Positions 17,340 to 25,126 of a DNA stretch of 64,000 nt are shown here, one piece after another. The stretch is from G963674665 sp964609625 (GTDB lineage Bacteria; Desulfobacterota; Desulfovibrionia; Desulfovibrionales; Desulfovibrionaceae), in assembly GCA_964609625.1 (NCBI GenBank), contig CAZSRS010000005.1, forward strand, positions 95,189 through 159,188, in the 5' to 3' direction. Position 1 is the stretch's first letter, and every line of letters begins with the position of its first letter. The notes under the pieces were generated by a model. It was given only the letters and a program-made list of their open reading frames with translations. It was not told where the DNA came from and did no database searches. A program made the position numbers and the translations under genes.

Positions 17340-17985
17340 CAGCCACGGATTGGAGCGTAAACGCCCCCCATATCCCAAGCGCGGTCTTGATTTCGCCGCG
17401 GGCCTGCTGCTGCTTCCGCTGTGGTTGCCCCTGCTGGTGCTCCTGTCCCTAATCTGCCTGATCGTGCAGGGTCGACCCGTGTTCTTTGTGCAACGCAGGC
17501 CCGGCTTGCTGGGCCGCCCCTTTTCCCTGTACAAGCTGCGGACCATGCGCCCCGGTCCTGGGGGCGGCCATGCCAATGCGGCTGTGGGAAGTCCAAAGGC
17601 CGAGGCCGCCCGCACCACGCGGTTGGGGCGGTTGCTGCGCGCCACGCATCTGGATGAGCTGCCGGGCTTTGTGAACGTGTTGCGCGGGGACATGAGCCTG
17701 GTGGGGCCGCGCCCCCTGCTCATGGAGTACCTGCCCCTGTACGACGGCAGGCAGATGCGCCGGCACGCCGTCAGACCAGGGCTGACCGGCCTGGCCCAAA
17801 TCTGCGGAGGCAACGTCTTGTCCTGGGAACTGAACTTCGCCCTGGACGTGGCCTATGTGGAAAACCTGAGCTTCGGCCTGGATATGGAGATTCTGCGACA
17901 TACCTTCTTGATGCTGTTTCGGCGCGATGCGGTCGCGCCCAGCCATCGGGAGCCCTTTCGCGGCAATCGGAGGCAGGGGGCATGA
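17314..17985 (+). CDS. Undecaprenyl-phosphate sugar phosphotransferase (PglC-like)
   Basis: 223 residues. The small monotopic phosphoglycosyl transferase fold is clear: basic start KRGLDFAAG, a re-entrant hydrophobic helix (about residues 26-50), and FSLYKLRTMRP. The catalytic Asp-Glu dyad sits in ATHLDELPGFVNVLRGDMSL, followed by VGPRPLL and RPGLTGLAQICG. It transfers a sugar 1-phosphate to undecaprenyl phosphate at the inner membrane. It overlaps the upstream gene by 26 bp; a second in-frame ATG at 17332 would reduce this to 8. The PglD- and PglE-like neighbours suggest diacetylbacillosamine or a similar sugar. Confidence 0.88.
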   Translation: MSDFSPMHDSHGLERKRPPYPKRGLDFAAGLLLLPLWLPLLVLLSLICLIVQGRPVFFVQRRPGLLGRPFSLYKLRTMRPGPGGGHANAAVGSPKAEAARTTRLGRLLRATHLDELPGFVNVLRGDMSLVGPRPLLMEYLPLYDGRQMRRHAVRPGLTGLAQICGGNVLSWELNFALDVAYVENLSFGLDMEILRHTFLMLFRRDAVAPSHREPFRGNRRQGA

Positions 17986-18605
17986 GTCGACCGTTGTGTA
18001 TTCTCGGCGCCGGAGGTCAGGGCCGGGTGGTGCTGGACGCCGCACGCACGACCCGGCTCTTCCCGGAATACTTCTTCGTGGATCAGGAGTCCGCGCTGCA
18101 CGGCACGCTGGTCATGGGCGCCCTGGTGCTGGCGGAACTCCCACCTCCAGGGAAAGTGGTCGTGCACGTGGCCCTTGGCCACAACCGCCGCAGGCTGGAG
18201 TTGCTGGACGAGCTGCTCGCTCGGGGCTACGTAGCTCCCCCACTGGTGCACGAACGCGCCTGGGTATCCCCCCACGCCCGTCTGGAGCCGGGGAGCGTGG
18301 TACTGGCCATGGCCGCGGTCAATTGCGGCGCCGTGATCGAGCGGGGGGTGATCGTGAACACTGCGGCCGTGGTGGAGCACGACTGCCTGTTGCAGGCCGG
18401 GGTCCACGTCGCGCCGGGCTGCCGTCTCTCTGGCGGGGTCCTGGTGGGCAGTTGCGCCCACTTGGGTACAGGCGCCAGCACCCGGCAAGGCGTATGCATC
18501 GGCCAGGATGCCCTAGTGGGAGCGGGGGCGGTGGTGGTGGCCGACGTGCCGGAGAAAGCCATCGTGGCCGGGGTGCCGGCCAAGCCCCTTGCAGGGCGGG
18601 AGTAG
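17982..18605 (+). CDS. Sugar O/N-acetyltransferase, PglD-like left-handed beta helix
   Basis: 207 residues, ATGA overlap with the preceding gene and GGAGG upstream. The N-terminal Rossmann-like part starts LCILGAGGQGRVVLDAA, typical of PglD/NeuD. From about residue 85 hexapeptide repeats follow (VSPHARLEPGSVVLA, VIVNTAAVVEHDCLLQAG). VEHD holds the expected catalytic His. The end VPAKPLAG is standard. Relatives acetylate the 4-amino group of UDP-4-amino sugars made by a PglE aminotransferase, the next gene here. Confidence 0.87.
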   Translation: MSRPLCILGAGGQGRVVLDAARTTRLFPEYFFVDQESALHGTLVMGALVLAELPPPGKVVVHVALGHNRRRLELLDELLARGYVAPPLVHERAWVSPHARLEPGSVVLAMAAVNCGAVIERGVIVNTAAVVEHDCLLQAGVHVAPGCRLSGGVLVGSCAHLGTGASTRQGVCIGQDALVGAGAVVVADVPEKAIVAGVPAKPLAGRE

Positions 18606-18608
18606 GGC

Positions 18609-19772
18609 ATGGGCAAACGCATTTTTCTCTCCCCTCCGGCCTGCGGCGCGGAAGAACTGGAGGCCGTGCGCTACGCCCTGGAGAGCGGGTATCTCGCACC
18701 CCTCGGTCCGGACGTGGAGGCCTTCGAACAGGAGCTGGCAGCGGTCTGCGCAGTGCCACATGTCGTGGCTGTGCAGTCGGGTACCGCTGCTCTGCACCTG
18801 GCCCTGCTCGCGGCCGGGGTGGCTCGCGGCGACAGCGTATTCTGCTCGGACGTGACCTTCGTGGCCACGGCCATGTCCATTCTTTACTGCGGCGCCACGC
18901 CGGTGTTCATCGATGCGGATATTACCACCTGGAACATGGATTCCGTGATTCTTGAGCAGGCCCTGCTGCAGGCCGCGAACCGCAACGCCCTGCCCAAGGC
19001 TGTGCTCCTGGTGCACGCTTTGGGCTTGCCCGCCGACGCCCCCAGGGTGATGAAAATCTGCGCGCGCTTCGGCGTACCCTGCATCGAGGACGCGGCCGAC
19101 ATCCTTGGCGGGCGTGTGGGGGAGCGCCTCGCGGGGGGGCACGGGCGCATGGCGGTCCTGTCCTTCAACGGCAACAAGATCGTCAGTGCCTCGTCCGGCG
19201 GCGCGCTGCTCTGCCAGGACGGTCGGGACGCGGCTCGAGCCCGGCACCTGGCCTCCATGGCCCGGCTGCCCGGTACCTTCTATGAGTATGCGGAGCCGGG
19301 CTTTTCCTACGGCCTGAGCAACATCTGCGCGGCCGTGGGGCGCGCCCAATTGCGCCGCCTGGATGAGCGGCTGGCGAAAAAGGAAGCCATCTTCAACGCT
19401 TACGTAGAGCGGCTGGCAGGCCGGGCACAAGTTCAGTTCATGCCCCTCTGGCACGGGGGGCGCCCCAACTACTGGCTCACCTGTGTATCTTTCGGCGCAT
19501 CCGTTCAGGAACTGCTCACAGACGCGACAGCCTTGGCCGAGGCGCGGGTGTTGCGTGACGCGGCCCTGGCGCGGCTGCGTGCTGACGACATCGACGCGCG
19601 CCCCATGTGGGTGCCCATGCACAGGCAGCCGCTATTTCCGGGGGCGCGTTGCCACGGTGGCGCGGTGGGCGACGCGTTGTGCGCCGCCGGCATGCTTCTG
19701 CCCTCCGGGGCGCGGCTCACGGAAGAAGACCTGGACAGGATCTGCGCCCACGTCACGGCAGCGGCGATGTGA
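18609..19772 (+). CDS. DegT/DnrJ/EryC1 aminotransferase, PglE-like
   Basis: 387 residues, 3 bp after the PglD-like gene. PLP-dependent sugar aminotransferase family: start IFLSPPACGAEELEAVRYAL, VAVQSGTAALHLALLAAGV, CIEDAADILGG, and the Schiff-base lysine in LSFNGNKIVSASSGGALL (about residues 181-198). Relatives convert UDP-4-keto-6-deoxy-GlcNAc to the 4-amino sugar. The 4,6-dehydratase needed to make that substrate is not in the window. It is the last gene of the block and runs toward pgeF. Confidence 0.88.
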   Translation: MGKRIFLSPPACGAEELEAVRYALESGYLAPLGPDVEAFEQELAAVCAVPHVVAVQSGTAALHLALLAAGVARGDSVFCSDVTFVATAMSILYCGATPVFIDADITTWNMDSVILEQALLQAANRNALPKAVLLVHALGLPADAPRVMKICARFGVPCIEDAADILGGRVGERLAGGHGRMAVLSFNGNKIVSASSGGALLCQDGRDAARARHLASMARLPGTFYEYAEPGFSYGLSNICAAVGRAQLRRLDERLAKKEAIFNAYVERLAGRAQVQFMPLWHGGRPNYWLTCVSFGASVQELLTDATALAEARVLRDAALARLRADDIDARPMWVPMHRQPLFPGARCHGGAVGDALCAAGMLLPSGARLTEEDLDRICAHVTAAAM

Positions 19773-19784
19773 CGCCGCCGGGCA

Positions 19785-20543
19785 TCACTCCTCGATCCAG
19801 ATGCAGTTGGCCTGGCGGCCGCTTTCCTTGTCCTTGCGATGGGAAAAGAACTGGCGGTGCAGGCTGCGGGTGCAGCAGTCCACGGAGAAGATACGCTCCG
19901 GCCTGAGTCCGGCATGTACGAGTTGGTCCCTGGTAAGCCGCCAGAGGTCCATGGTCTGGGTGGCGGGATCGAAGTAGTCCTGGAATTCCGCCCCCCATTC
20001 GCTGTCGAAGTTCACGAATTCACTGGCCGCAGGTCCCAGGCTCGGGCCGCGCACGGCCAGGAGGTCGTCCGGCGCCAGGCCATAGCGCTGGCAGAAGCGT
20101 CGTACCGCGTTACCGGGGAAATCCACGCGGTTGCCGCGCCACCCCACGTGCAGGGCCGCGATGTGTTCGCCGGCCGTATGGGTCAGGAGCACGGGCTGGC
20201 AATCCGCGGTCTTGATCACCAGGGCCAGGCCCTTGTGCCTGGTGGCCATGCCGTCGGCCTCGGGCAGGGTCACCCTGGCCTGCCACCCGGTGGGGGGGGC
20301 GTCGAAGAGCATGGCGTCGCCGTGCACCTGCCGGCACTCCTGCCACTGGCCGAAGCCCAGCTGGCGCTGCAGGGCCTGGCGGTTGGCGAGCACTTGGGGG
20401 TCGTTGTAATCGCCGTTGACAAAGACCACGTTGCCGAAGTCCGTGGGGCCTTCCGGGGTCTTACCGCCAACCAGGCGGGTTTGGAAGGCGCAGCGCACTC
20501 TGGGCACTCCGGGAAAGGCGAATGGGATGCAGATCAGGTCCAT
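19785..20543 (-). CDS. pgeF: Purine nucleoside phosphorylase/laccase-domain protein (YfiH/LACC1 family)
   Basis: 252 residues. Family motifs: QVHGDAMLF, TADCQPVLL and HVGWRGNRV hold the Cys and His zinc and active-site residues. RGPSLGPAASEF and FSVDCCTRS follow. The family was named multicopper polyphenol oxidase, later shown to act on purine nucleosides, and some members edit peptidoglycan. The ATG at 20543 has GGAG and overlaps the 3' end of the 5-formyl-THF cyclo-ligase gene by 10 bp, so the two form an operon. Confidence 0.9.
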   Translation of the reverse strand: MDLICIPFAFPGVPRVRCAFQTRLVGGKTPEGPTDFGNVVFVNGDYNDPQVLANRQALQRQLGFGQWQECRQVHGDAMLFDAPPTGWQARVTLPEADGMATRHKGLALVIKTADCQPVLLTHTAGEHIAALHVGWRGNRVDFPGNAVRRFCQRYGLAPDDLLAVRGPSLGPAASEFVNFDSEWGAEFQDYFDPATQTMDLWRLTRDQLVHAGLRPERIFSVDCCTRSLHRQFFSHRKDKESGRQANCIWIEE

Positions 20544-21136
20544 ACAATCTCCGTTTCGGTGCAGACCATGTGCACGGGTTTGTCCCAGGGCTCGGCCGGC
20601 AGGGCGTCCAGGAGCTGGAAGCCGTAGCAGAGTCCGACGCGGAGGGTCTGCTCCAGCCTCCCTGTGGCGATCAGCCGGTCGTAGTACCCTCCGCCGTACC
20701 CCAGCCTGAAGCCCCGGCGGTCATAGGCCAGGCCCGGGAGCACGGCCAGGTCCACCCGGCACAGGTCGTCTGTCATACACAAGGGGGCGGGTTCCAGGAT
20801 GCCGAAGGCCCCGGTCTCCAGCTGATGCACGTCGGCCACTGCAGCCAGCTCCAGTTCGCCGGTGAGGGTGCAGCCATCCGCGGTCTTGAGGCAGCGTGGC
20901 AAGAACAGGCGTTTGCCCGCGTCCCAGGCCTTGCGCATGAGCAGGGAGGTGTCGGTCTCTTTGCGAAAGGCGGCGTAGAGCAGCACGCTTCGAGCCTCGC
21001 GCCATACCTGGAGGCCGAGGAGGCGCGCCTGGGCCTGGAGCCCGTCGGCCTTGGCCCGCTGCTCCGGGAATTCGCCGCGCAGGCGCAGCATTTCCCGCCG
21101 CAGGATCTTCTTGTCGGTTGCTTTTGCTTCGCGCAT
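20534..21136 (-). CDS. 5-formyltetrahydrofolate cyclo-ligase
   Basis: 200 residues, normal for the YgfA/MTHFS family. It uses ATP to convert 5-formyl-THF to 5,10-methenyl-THF. Near the N-terminus is KILRREMLRLRGEF. The C-terminal signature is DLAVLPGLAYDRRGFRLGYG with GGGYYDRL, the nucleotide- and folate-binding loop, and an ending VHMVCTETEIVW. It is followed by pgeF with an overlap. Confidence 0.93.
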   Translation of the reverse strand: MREAKATDKKILRREMLRLRGEFPEQRAKADGLQAQARLLGLQVWREARSVLLYAAFRKETDTSLLMRKAWDAGKRLFLPRCLKTADGCTLTGELELAAVADVHQLETGAFGILEPAPLCMTDDLCRVDLAVLPGLAYDRRGFRLGYGGGYYDRLIATGRLEQTLRVGLCYGFQLLDALPAEPWDKPVHMVCTETEIVWT

Positions 21137-21302
21137 GGTCGAATATCACCGGAAGGGCAGGGAGGTGCATTGTTCCAGCCCCTGTTCCGGACCTGTTTCG
21201 GAACGGTTCAAGTACAGTATCCGCTTGAAACCCGCAAGTAAACGAAGCGTCCCTCGGCATGTAACATGCCGGGCACAAGGACAATCCGCAAGGAGTACGG
21301 AC

Positions 21303-21992
21303 ATGGAACACAAACAGGACTTCTGGATCGGCGTGGGGGACATCCACGGCGAGATCGCCAATCTGGAGCGTATCCCGGAGCTTGAACAGGCGCAAGGCGT
21401 CATCGTCAGCGGCGACTTGACCACCCGTGGGGGCGTGGCCGAGGCGCGCAGGGTCATGGAGGCGTTCGAGGCCCGCAATCCCAGACTGCTGGCCCAGATC
21501 GGCAACATGGACACCCCGGAGATCGACGCCTACCTCGAGGGGCAGGGCTGGAACATCCACGCCCGGACAGTGGAGCTCGCCCCGGCCGAGGATGGGCTCC
21601 CGTCCATCGGCATCCTCGGTGTGGGGGCTTCCACGCCCACGCCCTTTGGCACGCCCAGCGAGGTGCCGGACAGCCGCATCGCCTCCTGGCTGGAGCAGGC
21701 CGTGGCCCAGGCCCGGAGCTTCGACCTCCTGGTGCTCGTGGCCCACGATCCGCCATACGATACCAAGGCCGACATGCTCCCGGACGGTAGGCACGTGGGC
21801 AGCCGGGCGGTGCGTGAATTCATCGAGCGCGAGCAGCCGGCCCTCTGCCTCACGGGGCACATCCACGAATCCCGCGCCTCGGACCGTATCGGCAACACTG
21901 TGGTGGTCAATCCCGGCCCATTGTTCGGGGGCGGGTACGCCGTGATCCGCCGCTCCGGCACGGGCCTGGAGATGGAGATGCGCAGGGCCTGA
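21303..21992 (+). CDS. Calcineurin-like metallophosphoesterase
   Basis: 229 residues from the ATG at 21303 with AAGGAG 7 bases upstream. Metal-binding motifs in order: GVGDIHGEIANL (D-x-H), VSGDLTTRGG (GD), QIGNMDT (GN-D-type), VAHDPPYD and TGHIHESR (GH-x-H). All are present, so it should be active. The fold is shared by phosphodiesterases and phosphatases; substrate not predictable. It is transcribed alone, divergent from the cyclo-ligase gene. Confidence 0.87.
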   Translation: MEHKQDFWIGVGDIHGEIANLERIPELEQAQGVIVSGDLTTRGGVAEARRVMEAFEARNPRLLAQIGNMDTPEIDAYLEGQGWNIHARTVELAPAEDGLPSIGILGVGASTPTPFGTPSEVPDSRIASWLEQAVAQARSFDLLVLVAHDPPYDTKADMLPDGRHVGSRAVREFIEREQPALCLTGHIHESRASDRIGNTVVVNPGPLFGGGYAVIRRSGTGLEMEMRRA

Positions 21993-22003
21993 TGCTCTCG
22001 AGA

Positions 22004-22798
22004 CTACAGTCCGGCCAGCATGCGTTGGGCAGCGTCGCCGTAGAGCACGTAGATCATGCCGCCAAAGGACAGGAAGGGGCCGAAGGGCACCATGGTCTGC
22101 AAGGCCGCGCTGCCAGGCTTGAGCAGGTAGAACAGGCTGGCGACGAGGGCGGCCACGGCCGCGGCCGTGACCATCAGAGGCAGGGCCTGCCAGCCGAGCA
22201 TGGCGCCGAGCAGGAGCATGAGTTTGATGTCGCCGGTGCCAAGGCCCTCGATGCCCTTGAGCCGGCGGTAGAGCTGCTGCAAGAGCAGGAACACGCCGGC
22301 GCCGGCCAGGGCGCCGATGATTGAATCCAGCAGGGAGGGGCGCCCCAGGGCGGGAAGCAGGATGAAATAGGCGCCGGCAAAGGCCACGGCCGCGCCCGGC
22401 AGGGTCAGGATGTCGGGCAGGATGTAGAGCTGGAAGTCGATGAAGCTGGCCACGATGAGGATACCGCCGATGACCATGTAGAAGGCGAAGACCGGCCCGG
22501 CGCCGAACTTCAGGGCCAGGGCCAGGGCCCAGAGTCCGGAGATGAGTTCCACGGCCGGGTAGCGCGGGCTGATGGTTTCCTTGCAGGAGCGGCAACGCCC
22601 CCGCAAGATGATGTAGGAGAGCAGGGGGATGTTCTCCCACCAGGCGAGCTGGTGTCCGCACTTGGGGCACTTGGAGCGCGGTCTGACGATGGATTCCAGG
22701 CTGACGTAGCGGTGCACGCAGACGTTGTAGAAACTGCCGAGGATCAGGCCCAGGACCGTGGCGATCAAGGGGAAGAGGGGGATGTCCAACTGATGCAT
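22004..22798 (-). CDS. pilD: Type IV prepilin peptidase / N-methyltransferase
   Basis: 264 residues. The cytoplasmic zinc loop has CPKCGHQLAW and CRSCKETISPRYPAVEL (two CxxC, about residues 44-75). The two aspartates of the A24 peptidase lie in FIDFQLYILPD (first) and GTGDIKLM (second). Eight or so membrane helices. It cleaves and N-methylates type IV pilin or pseudopilin leaders. It lies about 0.6 kb downstream of the PilB/GspE-type ATPase operon on the same strand, supporting a pilus or type II secretion link. AGGAG precedes the ATG. Confidence 0.93.
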   Translation of the reverse strand: MHQLDIPLFPLIATVLGLILGSFYNVCVHRYVSLESIVRPRSKCPKCGHQLAWWENIPLLSYIILRGRCRSCKETISPRYPAVELISGLWALALALKFGAGPVFAFYMVIGGILIVASFIDFQLYILPDILTLPGAAVAFAGAYFILLPALGRPSLLDSIIGALAGAGVFLLLQQLYRRLKGIEGLGTGDIKLMLLLGAMLGWQALPLMVTAAAVAALVASLFYLLKPGSAALQTMVPFGPFLSFGGMIYVLYGDAAQRMLAGL

Positions 22799-23301
22799 GA
22801 CAATGCTCCTGGTTGCGTATGCCGGACCGCGGGGGTGTTTTCAGTGCGTGTTGGGTCATCTAGTGGCATAAGCAGGGGGTTCTGGCAAGGTGTGGAGGCC
22901 GAAGGGGGCGGTAAGTCCCGATGTTGGGCTCGGGGATTGGTGAAGTGGGGATGGCGGTGTACATCGGTTGCGCTATCTGGTTGCCAAGGAGCACAGGTGC
23001 ATCGCACAACAGGGCATTGTCCTGTTGCAGGAGGGGATCGCATCAAGGCTGGGAGCTTCGGAAAGGCAACGCGTGCTTGTTGCCACAAAGAACATGCTCG
23101 GTGTGGCCGGCCGCACCCTCCCTCCGATAGCCTGATTCGACAGTATCGTAACGTGTGAGGGCTCTTGGCGTAAGCGCCGACGGACCATGCTTGCCTGTTT
23201 TCCGCGGCAAGGGGTTGGGGCATCGGCGCCTCAGCCATGCTCCGCTTCTGCAGCACTGCCCGTTTCCGGCAGTGTGGAACATGCAAGGTCACCTTCCTGT
23301 C
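22799..23301. other. Gene-free stretch between pilD and the direct repeat
   Basis: About 500 bp with no supportable gene. A 199-codon minus-strand frame crosses it but has composition unlike its neighbours and overlaps the repeat. Promoter elements for pilD should lie here; none was clearly identified. Confidence 0.5.
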
Positions 23302-23373
23302 GTCAAGACCGTGTGAAAATTCCGTGACTTTTTCGACGCGGCATGCCCGAGCCACTACTGGCAAAGCGTTTCC
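23302..23373 (+). repeat. 72-bp direct repeat, copy 1
   Basis: Begins GTCAAGACCGTGTG and ends GGCAAAGCGTTTCC. It matches 29668-29739 in the same orientation at 64 of 72 positions by my hand alignment. It lies 6 bp past the stop of the PilB/GspE-type gene. No strong hairpin. Function unknown. Confidence 0.85.
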
Positions 23374-23379
23374 CCGCGA

Positions 23380-25125
23380 TCAACAGCAGACCCCGAGATA
23401 CTCCTCGTAGGTGGTCAGACCGAAGAGTACCTTTTCCGCGGCGTCCACGCCCAGGGTACGCAGTTTTCCTGCCTCCACGAGCTGTTTCTTGATGTCCTTG
23501 GCTGGTGTGCGTTTCTGGATCATGTCCTGGAGGTCGCAGTCCATTTCCATGACCTCGAAGACGCCGAGCCGGCCACTGAAGCCCGCTCCTTCGCACTTGT
23601 CACATCCCCTCCCCCGGAAGAAATGCACTGGGTTTTCGGTATTGAGGAGTTGTCTGGCGGCGTGGGGGGGCGCTTCATAAGACTCGATGCAGTGCTGGCA
23701 GATGCGGCGCACGAGCCGCTGTGCCACCACGACCTGCAGGGTGGCCGAGAGCATGAATGGGTCCACGCCCAGGTCCAGAAAGCGGGCCACGGCACCTGGC
23801 GCGTCATTGGTGTGCAGGGTGGAGAGCACCTTGTGCCCCGTCATGGAGCTTTTGATGGCGATTTCCGCTGTCTCCGCGTCGCGGATTTCACCCACCATGA
23901 TCACGTCCGGGTCTTGCCGCAGGATGGAGCGCAGACCGCTCGCAAAGGTCATGCCCGCCCTGGTGTTGAGCTGGATCTGCGTGACTCCGTCCACACGGGA
24001 TTCCACGGGGTCCTCCAGGGTCATGATGTTGATGTCCGGGTTGTTGATGCGCGAGAGAATGGAGTAGAGCAGGGTGGTCTTGCCGCTGCCGGTGGGGCCG
24101 GTGGCCAAGATCATGCCGTGGGGTTTGAGGATGCCCCGCTCGATTTTCAGCCGCTCCGGTTCGCTCATGCCCAGGTCCTGGAGTTTCAGGTTGTGGCTGC
24201 TCTGCTCGTGCAGCCTGAGCACGACCTTTTCGCCGTAGATGGTGGGAATGGTGGAGGTGCGGACACTGACCTCGGCCTCCTTGATCCTGAAGGAGAAGCG
24301 TCCGTCCTGGGGAATCTTGGATACCGAGATGTCCAGATTGGAGAGCAGTTTGAGTCTCGAGACCAGGGGCAGGAAGTATTTCTTCGAGGGAGCGGGCTGC
24401 TCCCGCAATTCTCCATCGATGCGGAAACGCAACAGGACTTCGTCGTGCTCCAGCGAGAGGTGCACGTCGCTGACCTTTTTGACGTAGGCCTGCATCAGGA
24501 CGGTATTGGCGATTTTCAACACTGGCGCGCCTTCGGCCATGCCCTGCAGTGCGTCGAGGGTGTATGCACCGGCCTCGGTGGATTGCTCGGCCTCGATCTC
24601 CGCATCGGCCATGAATGCATCGATGGAGTATTCCTCGTGGCCGGCGAATTCCCTGCCGTAGATCTGTCGGGAGAGTAGTCGCAGTTCCCTGTCCAGGCAA
24701 AGCACCGGCTCCACGTCCAGTTCGCTGATGCGGACGATTTCATCGCAAACTGACAAATCGGTGGGGTCGAGCATACCCACCAAGAGCAAGGCGCCATGCC
24801 TGGCCAAGGGCACAACCCGCAGTCTGTCCGCCAAGTCCGAGGGAATGAAGCGACGCAGATTGGCATCCAGCACATGTTTTTTCGCGTCATAGCGATGCAG
24901 TTTGAGTTGTCGGCAGACCGTATCGGCGATAATTTCTTCCGAAACCCAGCCCTTTTTCACGAGGTATTGGCCGAGCTTGGCCTTATGGCGGACCTGTTCG
25001 GCAAGGGCTTGGTTGAGTTGCTCCGGAGTGATCACGCCCTGCTCCAGCAGCATTTCTCCCAGGCGTCTTCTCGATCGTTTCATCGGAGTTATGATCATCC
25101 GGGGCAAGAGAGGGAGGATGGTCAT
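23380..25125 (-). CDS. PilB/GspE-type assembly ATPase with MshEN c-di-GMP-binding domain
   Basis: 581 residues, starting one base after the stop of the upstream gene. The N-terminus has two tandem 24-residue MshEN-type repeats (about residues 21-44 and 50-73) separated by 5 residues. The first has R-L-G, L6, L17, L21 and Q24 in every expected place; the second has K-L-G with conservative changes. The T2SSE domain follows: Walker A GPTGSGKTT, Asp box LEDPVE, Walker B DPDVIMVGEIRDAET, His box TLHTNDA, and a C-x2-C pair of zinc cysteines (CQHC, CDKC). It powers pilus or pseudopilus assembly at the inner membrane. No inner-membrane platform or pilin gene is adjacent. Confidence 0.93.
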   Translation of the reverse strand: MTILPLLPRMIITPMKRSRRRLGEMLLEQGVITPEQLNQALAEQVRHKAKLGQYLVKKGWVSEEIIADTVCRQLKLHRYDAKKHVLDANLRRFIPSDLADRLRVVPLARHGALLLVGMLDPTDLSVCDEIVRISELDVEPVLCLDRELRLLSRQIYGREFAGHEEYSIDAFMADAEIEAEQSTEAGAYTLDALQGMAEGAPVLKIANTVLMQAYVKKVSDVHLSLEHDEVLLRFRIDGELREQPAPSKKYFLPLVSRLKLLSNLDISVSKIPQDGRFSFRIKEAEVSVRTSTIPTIYGEKVVLRLHEQSSHNLKLQDLGMSEPERLKIERGILKPHGMILATGPTGSGKTTLLYSILSRINNPDINIMTLEDPVESRVDGVTQIQLNTRAGMTFASGLRSILRQDPDVIMVGEIRDAETAEIAIKSSMTGHKVLSTLHTNDAPGAVARFLDLGVDPFMLSATLQVVVAQRLVRRICQHCIESYEAPPHAARQLLNTENPVHFFRGRGCDKCEGAGFSGRLGVFEVMEMDCDLQDMIQKRTPAKDIKKQLVEAGKLRTLGVDAAEKVLFGLTTYEEYLGVCC

Positions 25126-25126
25126 G

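Noticed and set aside
22765..23364. 199-codon minus-strand frame
   Set aside because: Crosses the repeat and the start of pilD; composition is poor in coding signals and no motif is present.
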